The translations under genes and the position numbers were made by a program. This document shows positions 15,385-22,018 of a stretch of DNA of 29,321 bases, one piece after another (the first letter of the stretch is position 1; every line of letters begins with the position of its first letter). Under the pieces are notes generated by a model. It was not told where the DNA came from. It saw only the letters and a list, made by a program, of their open reading frames with translations, and made no database searches. This stretch comes from LMEP-6097 sp049314535 (GTDB taxonomy: Bacteria > Cyanobacteriota > Vampirovibrionia > LMEP-6097): assembly GCA_049314535.1 (NCBI GenBank), contig JBMOEX010000010.1, forward strand, positions 1-29,321, given 5' to 3'.

Positions 15385-16482
15385 ATGCACACCGCCTACC
15401 TGTCTCTAGGATCTAATCTAGGAGATAGACAAAAAAATTTAGAAACTGCTCTTTCACAGATAGCTGAGTGCGAGGGAGTGCAGATTTTAAAATGCTCTAC
15501 TTGGCTTGAAAATCCAGCGATAGAAGAAGCAGGCCCGAATCCCTTCCTAAATGGCGTCATTAAAATATCTGTAAATTTATCCCCCATAGAGCTCTTAAAA
15601 GAGTTACAGCGAATTGAATTGAGCATCGACAGTAATAGAGCGGAGCGAGGTAGAAAATCAGCACGAATTATAGATATAGATATTCTGCTTTTTGATAGAC
15701 TTAAACTAGATTCTGCGGAACTGACTATTCCTCACCCTAGAATGCTTAGCAGGAATTTCGTCTTAAAGCCGCTTGATGAGATAGAACCTAAAATAGTGCA
15801 AGAAACCGTTTATTCTTATTTTAAACTTAAACCCGAATATAAGATTCGCAGGATGATGCTTTCAGATTTAGATGAGGTCTGTATCATAGAAGCAGATGCC
15901 TATGGTGAAGTGCATTGGACACGAGATAATTTCGTCAGTGAGTTAGATAATACTGTCGGTGACTATAACGTTTTATATAAAGATGGCACTGTTGCCGAAC
16001 GTGCAAGTTCAAGGCTGAGGAGGACGAATGACCGCAGTGTACTACAGGTACATGAGGATCATGAGGACGACGAAAACGCAGAAATTGAAGTTCGGCAACG
16101 GTGCCAAAATGAGAATGAAATTTTAGGCTATCTCGGCTCGTGGATGATCATAGATGAAATGCACATTACGACTATAGCTACTGCTAAAAATCATACGAGA
16201 AAAGGTGTAGCAGAAGCTCTTTTAATAGCCCAAATTTTCAAAGCTCTAGGACAGAATATTAAAGCACTCACTCTTGAAGTAAGAGTAAGTAATATTAAAG
16301 CTCAGGGTCTTTATGAAAAATATTTATTTAAAAGACAGGGCATTCGTAAAAGATACTACGAAGATACTTTGGAGTCAGCCTTAATTATGTGGACTGAGGA
16401 TATAAATTCTGATGAGTTTCAGAAAAATTTTAGAGAAAGGCTGATTGAGCTTGTAAATAAGAGTGAATTGTTTGATCAGTAA
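15385..16482 (+). CDS. folK: FolK-RimI fusion (HPPK + N-acetyltransferase)
   Basis: A 365-aa fusion. Residues 1-150 are 6-hydroxymethyl-dihydropterin pyrophosphokinase: YLSLGSNLGDRQKNLE, NPFLNGVI, ERGRKSARIIDIDILLFD and IPHPRMLSRNFVLKPLDEI. It feeds folate synthesis. Residues ~153-365 are a GNAT domain of the RimI type, which acetylates the N-terminal Ala of ribosomal protein S18: HWTRDNF, GSWMIIDEMHITTIA, acetyl-CoA loop RKGVAEALL and TLEVRVSNIKAQGLYEKY. Residues 201-241 are a full in-frame palindromic element within a beta-turn of the GNAT domain. The start ATG at 15385 gives the normal FolK N-terminus. It is divergent from pilD. The two activities have no pathway link. Confidence 0.93.
   Translation: MHTAYLSLGSNLGDRQKNLETALSQIAECEGVQILKCSTWLENPAIEEAGPNPFLNGVIKISVNLSPIELLKELQRIELSIDSNRAERGRKSARIIDIDILLFDRLKLDSAELTIPHPRMLSRNFVLKPLDEIEPKIVQETVYSYFKLKPEYKIRRMMLSDLDEVCIIEADAYGEVHWTRDNFVSELDNTVGDYNVLYKDGTVAERASSRLRRTNDRSVLQVHEDHEDDENAEIEVRQRCQNENEILGYLGSWMIIDEMHITTIATAKNHTRKGVAEALLIAQIFKALGQNIKALTLEVRVSNIKAQGLYEKYLFKRQGIRKRYYEDTLESALIMWTEDINSDEFQKNFRERLIELVNKSELFDQ
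15985..16105 (+). repeat. Full 121-bp palindromic element inside folK-rimI
   Basis: Left arm 15985-16000 (GGCACTGTTGCCGAAC) pairs fully with right arm 16090-16105 (GTTCGGCAACGGTGCC), allowing one T-G wobble. The 89-bp core is nearly identical to the argJ copy. It is read as SSRLRRTNDRSVL and VHEDHEDDENAEIEV in the RimI domain. Confidence 0.97.
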
Positions 16483-16487
16483 TTAAT

Positions 16488-16518
16488 CACAGAAAATGAA
16501 GCTGTGGAGCAGCTTTTA
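16488..16518 (+). terminator. Hairpin after folK-rimI, possibly a decayed element end
   Basis: AAGCTG (16499-16504) and CAGCTT (16510-16515) form a 6-bp stem with loop TGGAG, followed by TT and A residues; a weak terminator. The same bases (CACAGAAAATGAAGCTGTGGAG) resemble the 3' end of the palindromic element (cgCAGAAAATGGAGTTGTGCAG), so the hairpin may be an old element fragment. Confidence 0.35.
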
Positions 16519-16546
16519 AAAGAATTAAAGTATCACCGAAGATTCC

Positions 16547-16822
16547 CTAAGCAGTTGCTAAATCTGTTTTGCCCTCAAGGCGCATTTGTCGCATAGCTTC
16601 TTGTTCAGTTTTAGCCTCTTGAAGCCAAAATCGAGATATTTCACGCATCAAACCAGTTAACGATTTAGCTAAAAAAAGCTCGTGCCTTGCAGCTCCAGAA
16701 GAACCAGATCCGCCTAAAACCACTTGCTGGCTGTTTTTCTCAGCCATAACTAATTTTTGTTGACCTTGATCAATACCTGCACTAGCAGTAGCAATTTGGC
16801 GTGTAGGATTTATGGCTGACAT
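16547..16822 (-). CDS. Small hypothetical protein
   Basis: A 91-aa protein that I do not recognise. It has no Cys and no membrane segment. The first half is rich in Ala, Gln, Ser and Gly (GGSGSSGAA at 37-45). The second half, from about residue 46 (HELFLAKSLTGLMREISRFW), is likely a long charged amphipathic helix. It starts from an ATG with TATACT 7 bp upstream, so it could be transcribed alone from its own promoter. It ends 64 bp from the FolK-RimI stop on the opposite strand and lies 88 bp downstream of ald. A real gene is favoured by the promoter-like signal and sensible composition. Confidence 0.6.
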   Translation of the reverse strand: MSAINPTRQIATASAGIDQGQQKLVMAEKNSQQVVLGGSGSSGAARHELFLAKSLTGLMREISRFWLQEAKTEQEAMRQMRLEGKTDLATA

Positions 16823-16829
16823 ACTAATA

Positions 16830-16835
16830 AGTATA
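16830..16835 (-). promoter_or_regulatory. -10-like hexamer before the 91-aa gene
   Basis: TATACT on the minus strand, 7 bp before the ATG at 16822; expected transcription start at or next to the start codon. No -35 element was identified. Confidence 0.4.
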
Positions 16836-16910
16836 TCTTATTTTCTTAACATTTCCAGAAAATGCAACAGATAGAAATTCGTCAAAAGTCCGTCTTAGCA
16901 AGAAGCAGCC

Positions 16911-17984
16911 TTAAATATCAATCAAAAGCTTACCGTCAGCTATATTCAAGCCTTTTTTAAAGCCAGGATCTTCATCTAATGCAGAAATACCACGATTCGC
17001 AAGCTTTAATAAATAAGGCATAGTCGAATTACACAGTGCATGAGTACTCGTATTAGGCACAGCACCTGGCATATTAGCCACACCATAATGAAGCACATTA
17101 TGCTTAACGATTATCGGATTATCATGGCTAGTAACTTCACTAGTTTCTATACACCCACCCTGATCTACAGCCACATCTACGATTACTGAACCATAACCCA
17201 TCTGCTTAACCATACTCTCAGTGACCAACATAGGTGCTTTTTTACCAGTAATTAATACAGCACCGATAACTAAATCAGATTCTAAGACTCTCTTCTCTAT
17301 CGCAGAAGAAGTACTAAAAATAGTAGCTACTCTGCTTCCGTATAAATCATCTATCTCTGAAAGAGCATTTAAATTATTATCAAAAACGTTAACGTGCGCG
17401 CCCATACCCACGGCTATTTTCAAAGCTGCTCTACCAACTATACCAGCACCAAGAATAGTTACTATCGCAGGAGGTACACCAGCAGCACCACCTAAAAGAA
17501 TCCCTCTCCCTGGATGCTGGTCATTAACGCCTCTCTCTAGGAATCTCGCTCCGATCTGAACAGACATACGCCCAGCGACCTCTGACATCGGCTTCAACAG
17601 TGGCAATCTACCTGATCTATCTTCTATAGTCTCATAAGCTATACAGTGAGCCCCAGTCTCAGTAAGTGCATTAGTTAAAGTCTTACTAGAAGCTAAGTGT
17701 AAGTAAGTAAAGAGTATGTGCCTTGCCTCGATTAACTTATATTCCTGTTCTAAAGGCTGCTTTACCTTAACGATAATATCTGATTTCTTAAAAACTTCTT
17801 CTGCGGTATCTAAAATCACCGCTCCAGCTTTTCTATAAGCTTCATCGTGAAAACTACTACCCTCACCAGCGCCAGCCTGAACATAGACATTATGTCCAGC
17901 TTCATGAAGAGTACGAGCCCAGTCTGGAGTCATAGCTACTCTATTTTCATGTGCAAGTATTTCTTTAGGAACGCCTATTTTCAT
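16911..17984 (-). CDS. ald: Alanine dehydrogenase
   Basis: A 357-aa NAD-dependent L-alanine dehydrogenase, interconverting alanine and pyruvate plus ammonia. MKIGVPKEILAHENRVAMTP is the family start, with substrate residues Arg15, Lys75 (VKVKQP) and His96 (TYLHLA). The Rossmann motif is ILGAGIVGRAALKIAVGMGA, followed by VIVDVAVDQGGCIETS, HYGVANMPGAVPNTST and a normal C-terminal helix. The ATG at 17984 is preceded by TATAAT with an 8-bp gap, suggesting its own leaderless transcript. Upstream, on the same strand, a fragment of the palindromic element separates it from the nucleotidyltransferase gene. Confidence 0.97.
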   Translation of the reverse strand: MKIGVPKEILAHENRVAMTPDWARTLHEAGHNVYVQAGAGEGSSFHDEAYRKAGAVILDTAEEVFKKSDIIVKVKQPLEQEYKLIEARHILFTYLHLASSKTLTNALTETGAHCIAYETIEDRSGRLPLLKPMSEVAGRMSVQIGARFLERGVNDQHPGRGILLGGAAGVPPAIVTILGAGIVGRAALKIAVGMGAHVNVFDNNLNALSEIDDLYGSRVATIFSTSSAIEKRVLESDLVIGAVLITGKKAPMLVTESMVKQMGYGSVIVDVAVDQGGCIETSEVTSHDNPIIVKHNVLHYGVANMPGAVPNTSTHALCNSTMPYLLKLANRGISALDEDPGFKKGLNIADGKLLIDI

Positions 17985-17992
17985 TAAATTTG

Positions 17993-17998
17993 ATTATA
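17993..17998 (-). promoter_or_regulatory. -10 hexamer TATAAT before ald
   Basis: A perfect TATAAT on the minus strand, 8 bp before the ald ATG. The predicted transcription start falls on or within 1-2 bases of the start codon. Confidence 0.5.
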
Positions 17999-18005
17999 AC
18001 AAGCA

Positions 18006-18038
18006 CGGGCGTGTAGTGGAACTCCAATTTCTGCGTTT
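18006..18038 (-). repeat. 5'-truncated palindromic element between nucleotidyltransferase gene and ald
   Basis: Read on the minus strand: ACGCAGAAATTGGAGTTCC, then ACTACACGCCCG, i.e. the core end plus a right arm of the coaBC-copy type (GTTCCGCTACACGCCC). It starts at the stop codon of the upstream gene and is in the transcribed sense. No 5' half is present. Confidence 0.85.
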
Positions 18039-19050
18039 AAACTTTCGCAGGCATCTCAGCTACCAGAATTTTTCCTTTGTGTTTTTCATAAGGATTAATT
18101 TTCGCACGAGAAACTACTATACAGTCTTCAAGCTCCGCTCCCTCACCGATTTCCACATTATCCCAGATCACACAGTTCTTCAAACTTACAGTATCAGCAA
18201 TCACAGTCTTATCACCAATTTCGTTATCTTCGATTAAGCTTGCGAGTAGTGATATATCCTGAGAGCGAATTAATGGTTTAAAGCTTTCAAAATTCACTGA
18301 ACCAGAAGCTATATCTTTCATCGTCTGAATGTACTGCTGAGGTGTACCAATATCAGCCCAATAAATATCTGCATCTACCGCCACAGCCTGCATATAAACC
18401 CCAGCCTCTAGAAGTTTAGGGAAAAGATCATGAGCGACATCATACACAGGTGACTCTTCTATACTAGGAATCATATCCAAAACTTCAGGCTCAAAGAAAT
18501 AAATACCAGTATTTGCCCAGTCAGAAAGAGCTTCTTCTGGTTTCGGCTTTTCTTGAAAATTAATAACCCTACCTTTACCATCAGTCACAACTACGCCGAA
18601 ATGCGTCGTATCTTCCACTTGCATCTTTGCGATAGTAACCTTGCAGTTATTTTCTTTAACTGCTTTTTGGTGTGCTTGTAATAATTTAGTTAAATCAGCG
18701 TTAGTAAGCGCATCGCCCATAATAATACAAACAGTAGAACCTTTCAAATATTCTCTACAAGCCCTGATACCACCAGCGACACCAGAGAGCTTTGATTCAT
18801 GTATAAAATGGATATCAATACCTTCTCTCTGTTTAATATCAGCAAAATAATCATGAAGCTTCGGTGCCAGATGATACGTATTAGACACTACATCTGTAAT
18901 ACCATGCTTCTTCAGTAAAAGGAGTATATGCTCCATTACTGGTCTTCCAGCTATCTGCACAAGTGGTTTAGGTAAAATACTGGTGAGAGGTTCGAGTCTA
19001 GAACCAATTCCAGCTGCAAGCACCATTGCTTTTATTTTTCTCTCTTCCAT
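18037..19050 (-). CDS. Sugar-phosphate nucleotidyltransferase with left-handed beta-helix tail
   Basis: A 337-aa protein from ATG 19050; a longer reading from 19092 would add 14 residues that do not fit the family. The N-terminal nucleotidyltransferase domain has VLAAGIGSRLEPLTSILPKP, GRPVMEHIL, IIMGDALTNADL for the metal-binding region, FQEKPKPEEAL and YWADIGTPQQY. The C-terminal part has hexapeptide repeats (IGDKTVIADTVSLKNCVIWD) forming a beta-helix. Such enzymes make NDP-glucose or GDP-mannose from the sugar 1-phosphate. The exact sugar cannot be decided, although mannose-1-phosphate guanylyltransferase is the usual annotation for this type. It is divergent from sppA. Confidence 0.88.
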   Translation of the reverse strand: MEERKIKAMVLAAGIGSRLEPLTSILPKPLVQIAGRPVMEHILLLLKKHGITDVVSNTYHLAPKLHDYFADIKQREGIDIHFIHESKLSGVAGGIRACREYLKGSTVCIIMGDALTNADLTKLLQAHQKAVKENNCKVTIAKMQVEDTTHFGVVVTDGKGRVINFQEKPKPEEALSDWANTGIYFFEPEVLDMIPSIEESPVYDVAHDLFPKLLEAGVYMQAVAVDADIYWADIGTPQQYIQTMKDIASGSVNFESFKPLIRSQDISLLASLIEDNEIGDKTVIADTVSLKNCVIWDNVEIGEGAELEDCIVVSRAKINPYEKHKGKILVAEMPAKV

Positions 19051-19061
19051 ACTGCTAAGAT

Positions 19062-19067
19062 ATTGTA
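19062..19067 (-). promoter_or_regulatory. -10-like hexamer before nucleotidyltransferase gene
   Basis: TACAAT on the minus strand, 11 bp before ATG 19050. It lies inside the longer upstream reading frame, which supports the shorter start for this gene. Confidence 0.4.
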
Positions 19068-19120
19068 GCAAAATTAATAGAACTACCGCCAATATAGAGC
19101 TTTAAAAATTAAAATAGCGT

Positions 19121-19126
19121 TACAAT
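19121..19126 (+). promoter_or_regulatory. -10-like hexamer before sppA
   Basis: TACAAT, 8 bp before the sppA ATG; no convincing -35 element. The expected mRNA would have almost no leader. Confidence 0.4.
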
Positions 19127-19134
19127 TAATTGAT

Positions 19135-20157
19135 ATGAGTTTAATTAAACAGGAAAAAAGAGAGATAATAGTAGTTATTACGCTAGTAACTCTTTGCTTA
19201 TTATCTTCAGTCCTTGGCATGGTTCTTTTAAAAGATGGACAGGGTCAAATGCACTCTGGGAACGAGGTTAAAAAGGAACTATTATCTCAAATTGGTAATT
19301 ATCAGGATTATATTCCAATCATTGGGCTTGAAGGTGTTATTTATGACGGCTTTGCAAAAAGCAGCCCTTTTAGTTCTGCTACCGATGCGATTAGCTGTAA
19401 ACAGGAATTACAAAAAGCCTTAGATGATAAAAAAGCTAGAGCTGTTCTTTTAAGAATGAATAGCCCTGGTGGAACCGTTGCAGCTAGCCAAGAAATTTAC
19501 CAACTGGTAAAGAAACTTCGTGAAGCTAAAAAACCAGTATTAGTTTCTATGGGAGATATATGTGGCAGTGGCTGCTATTACATAGCGAGTGCCGCTGATT
19601 CCATAGTCGCGAATCCAGGTACTCTTACTGGCAGCATCGGAGTTATCAGTCAGGGAGTGAATCTTAAAGGTTTTTTTGATAGGCTTGGTATTAAAGACCA
19701 GACATTTAAAGCAGGTAAATTTAAGGATATAGGCTCTAGCCAAAGAGAATTAATGCCTGAAGAAATAAGTATCTTAAATAAGCTCCTAGAGGATAGTTAT
19801 GATCAATTTCTAAGTGATATTCATGCTGGTAGAGGCATAGAAATAGATAAGCTTCAGGTTATCGCACGAGGAATAATTTACACTGGCTCTCAAGCAAAAG
19901 AAGTTGGTCTAGTAGATCATCTTGGGACATTAGAAGACTCTAAAATTATTCTAAAAGATTTATTAAAAACTAAATATAAAGTGAAAGGTGCTGACAGTCT
20001 GACATTCAGAGAGACTTGGGATGGCGGTCAATTTTCTTCACTAGAAGGTCTGTTCGGTATGAAGATCTCACAGAAAGATTCTATAAAAAATCTTTTAACT
20101 GGTGAAAATGGTACAGCATCTTCCGTATTCCAACCACTATGGCTAATGGAAAGATGA
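19135..20157 (+). CDS. sppA: Signal peptide peptidase SppA (short form)
   Basis: A 340-aa single-domain SppA, similar in size to the Bacillus form. One N-terminal membrane helix spans about residues 9-32 (EIIVVITLVTLCLLSSVLGM). RMNSPGGTVAASQEIY (107-122) shapes the oxyanion region. The nucleophile is Ser145 in GDICGSGCYYIA, and the general base is Lys197 in AGKFKDIGSSQREL; the 52-residue spacing equals that of B. subtilis SppA (S147/K199). The enzyme degrades leftover signal peptides at the membrane. The usual ASGGYY around the serine is GSGCYY here. The 3' end overlaps the argJ start region, so the two genes are probably co-transcribed. Confidence 0.95.
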   Translation: MSLIKQEKREIIVVITLVTLCLLSSVLGMVLLKDGQGQMHSGNEVKKELLSQIGNYQDYIPIIGLEGVIYDGFAKSSPFSSATDAISCKQELQKALDDKKARAVLLRMNSPGGTVAASQEIYQLVKKLREAKKPVLVSMGDICGSGCYYIASAADSIVANPGTLTGSIGVISQGVNLKGFFDRLGIKDQTFKAGKFKDIGSSQRELMPEEISILNKLLEDSYDQFLSDIHAGRGIEIDKLQVIARGIIYTGSQAKEVGLVDHLGTLEDSKIILKDLLKTKYKVKGADSLTFRETWDGGQFSSLEGLFGMKISQKDSIKNLLTGENGTASSVFQPLWLMER

Positions 20158-21884
20158 AAATCAAAGAACTATTTATCCCTGTGATTCCACTTACAGAAGA
20201 GCTTACTGGAAAAGAACTCTGGATTATAGATCATCTGAATTTAACAGGTTCTAGTCCTAGGAATATAGGTTTTATCCCTGTTACTGAGTTGTATACAACC
20301 CAGCTTAACGACGGAAACGCAGGAATTGGAGTTCAGCAGCAGTGCCTAGGAATTAAAGTAGCTGCTCTTGCCGATGGTGAAATACCCTCTGAAGAAGAGA
20401 AAGCCTTACTGATTTCACAAGGTATACAGGCTTATAGCTATGCCTTAATGCCTCTAGCTCTTTACTACTGTGCAGAAGGTTACACTCTTTTAGCTAAAGC
20501 CTACATACCATCAGTACCTAAATACTTTTCCCTGACGGGTTTTCATGCGGGAATTAAAGCTGCGTCTAAAGAAAATAACTTAGATATGGCAGTTTTATTT
20601 TCAGAAAAACCATGTTCTTGGGCTGGTACCTTTACGAAAAACGCGATGAAAGCTGTATGCGTAGAACATAACATAGAATTAAAATCTAAAACCGTCCACG
20701 GTCTTATCGCTAATTCTGGTAACGCTAACTGCTGCACTGGAGAAGAAGGAGTTAAAGCAGATACTGATTTAAGGAAACTGCTTGAAGATTTTATTGAAAG
20801 TACCGCAGAAATTGGAGTCTGGGAGCAGTCCACACAAGACACGGTTGCTAGGCGTGCAAGTTCAAGGCTGAGGAGGACGAATGACCGCAGTGTACTTAAC
20901 GTACATGAGGATCATGAGGACGACGAAAACGCAGAAATTGGAGTCTGGCAACTGTGTCCAAGAGTGCTGTCGGCGAGTACGGGGGTTATAGGACGCAAGC
21001 TTGAACTCAGTCACGCTAAAAAAGTTTTCACAGAAAAAATAGAAGAAAAGAAAAATTCTAAATCCTATGAAGCCGTCTATGATTTCGCTAGAGCGATCAT
21101 GACCACAGATACTGTTCCAAAAATCAGTCAGGATGAGAAACAGCGATTTCTTGGCATCTGTAAAGGTTCTGGCATGATAGCTCCAAACATGGCAACTATG
21201 CTTGGTTTTATTATTACAGATGTGAAAATTTCTGGGCTTGATAATGAAAAAGCTACGGAATTTATGCAAGAAACTGTAAGTGAAATCGTCAACGCTACTT
21301 TTAATAACATCAGCGTAGATGGTGATACTAGTACTAATGATATGGTTCTCCTGTTAAATAATTTCGCTGGAGAGAACATCAGCCAAGAAGAATTTAAATC
21401 ATCTCTTGAAGAGGTCTGCAAAGGACTCTGCTATCAGATTATTGCGGATGGTGAAGGTTTAACCAAAATCATAGACCTAAAACTAGAAAATTTACCCATC
21501 AGTCCATTAAATCTTCAAAAAATCGGCAAAAATATTATCAATTCGATGTTAGTTAAAACCGCTATCTTCGGTAATGACCCCAATTGGGGGCGTATAGTTG
21601 CAGCTTTCGCACGGGAAGAAGCTCTACTAGAGGGTTTAGACATGAGCTTAATTGAAGTTAATCTATTAGATAGCTGTGTTTTTAAAAATGTTTCCGCGCA
21701 GATTTTTGGAGAGGATTTAGATAAACTCGCTAAACGATTGAAACAAACAAGGCACGTAGAGATAACTATAGGTTTAACTAAAAATAAATTAAGTGTCGAA
21801 AGCAAAGCTCTAAATTCTGCACATTTCCTTGGGAATGATTTGAGTTATGACTATGTGAAGATTAATGCAGAATACACTTCCTGA
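20139..21884 (+). CDS. argJ: ArgJ with extra N-terminal domain and three element insertions
   Basis: A 581-aa protein; ordinary ArgJ is about 400. From ~residue 130 it is bifunctional ornithine acetyltransferase/N-acetylglutamate synthase: TGFHAGIKAASKENNLDMAV, IANSGNANCCTGE, the self-cleavage site ASTGVIG (Thr281), GSGMIAPNMATMLGFI, NDPNWGRIVAA and the normal end DLSYDYVKINAEY. It serves arginine synthesis. Residues 1-125 are extra: LWIIDHLNLTGSSP recalls the DHxNLxGxNP motif of purine nucleoside phosphorylases, and the rest (SYALMPLALYYCAEGYTLL) is unassigned. Element pieces are at residues 57-69, 221-231 and 234-274 (a full copy, ending 7 residues before Thr281). The start may be ATG 20139 or ATG 20154 (ATGA overlap with the sppA stop). 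Confidence 0.94.
   Translation: MANGKMKIKELFIPVIPLTEELTGKELWIIDHLNLTGSSPRNIGFIPVTELYTTQLNDGNAGIGVQQQCLGIKVAALADGEIPSEEEKALLISQGIQAYSYALMPLALYYCAEGYTLLAKAYIPSVPKYFSLTGFHAGIKAASKENNLDMAVLFSEKPCSWAGTFTKNAMKAVCVEHNIELKSKTVHGLIANSGNANCCTGEEGVKADTDLRKLLEDFIESTAEIGVWEQSTQDTVARRASSRLRRTNDRSVLNVHEDHEDDENAEIGVWQLCPRVLSASTGVIGRKLELSHAKKVFTEKIEEKKNSKSYEAVYDFARAIMTTDTVPKISQDEKQRFLGICKGSGMIAPNMATMLGFIITDVKISGLDNEKATEFMQETVSEIVNATFNNISVDGDTSTNDMVLLLNNFAGENISQEEFKSSLEEVCKGLCYQIIADGEGLTKIIDLKLENLPISPLNLQKIGKNIINSMLVKTAIFGNDPNWGRIVAAFAREEALLEGLDMSLIEVNLLDSCVFKNVSAQIFGEDLDKLAKRLKQTRHVEITIGLTKNKLSVESKALNSAHFLGNDLSYDYVKINAEYTS
20308..20346 (+). repeat. 5'-truncated palindromic element in argJ N-terminal extension
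   Basis: ACGACGGAAACGCAGGAATT, then GGAG and arm GTTCAGCAGCAGTGCC. Only the 3' end of the element is present. It is read in the standard frame as NDGNAGIGV. Confidence 0.8.
20801..20831 (+). repeat. 5'-truncated palindromic element next to the full argJ copy
   Basis: ACCGCAGAAATTGGAGTC then TGGGAGCAGTCC, 6 bp before the full copy at 20838. The arm resembles that of the queA fragment (TGGGACCAGTCC). It is read as TAEIGVWEQS. It may be the remnant of an earlier insertion at the same place. Confidence 0.8.
20838..20958 (+). repeat. Full 121-bp palindromic element inside argJ
   Basis: Left arm 20838-20853 (GACACGGTTGCTAGGC) pairs at all 16 positions with right arm 20943-20958 (GTCTGGCAACTGTGTC) if three G-T wobbles are allowed. 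CAAGA occurs at both ends (20835-20839 and 20959-20963). It is read as SSRLRRTNDRSVL and VHEDHEDDENAEIGV. Confidence 0.97.
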
Positions 21885-22003
21885 GACCACTGCACAACTC
21901 CATTTTCTGCGTTTTTGTCGTCCTCATGATCCTCATGTACTTGTAGTACACTGCGGTCATTCGTCCTCCTCAGCCTTGAAACTGCACGTTGTGCAGTGGT
22001 CTC
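21883..22003 (-). repeat. Full 121-bp palindromic element, intergenic, reversed
   Basis: Perfect 16-bp arms: GAGACCACTGCACAAC (21883-21898) and GTTGTGCAGTGGTCTC (21988-22003). The core runs on the minus strand. CTTCCTGAG stands at 21877-21885 and again at 22003-22011, a likely target duplication 126 bp apart. The element lies between the argJ stop and the stop of the convergent YkgJ-type gene, and its long hairpin could also act in transcript ending for either gene. Confidence 0.97.
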
Positions 22004-22018
22004 TTCCTGAGTAAGCTT

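Noticed and set aside
19051..19092. Extended N-terminus for the nucleotidyltransferase from 19092
   Set aside because: The extra residues precede the normal family start, and a -10-like hexamer (19062-19067) lies inside the extension.
20862..21269. Minus-strand open frame over argJ whose end part reads through the element as a hydrophobic peptide
   Set aside because: It is antisense to a conserved gene, ends inside the element, and its composition is the expected complement of a charged sense peptide. No start signal was seen.
4743..22003. CRISPR array or phage attachment repeats as explanation of the repeats
   Set aside because: Copies are kilobases apart, lie inside genes, have no regular spacers, and no cas, integrase or phage genes are in the window.
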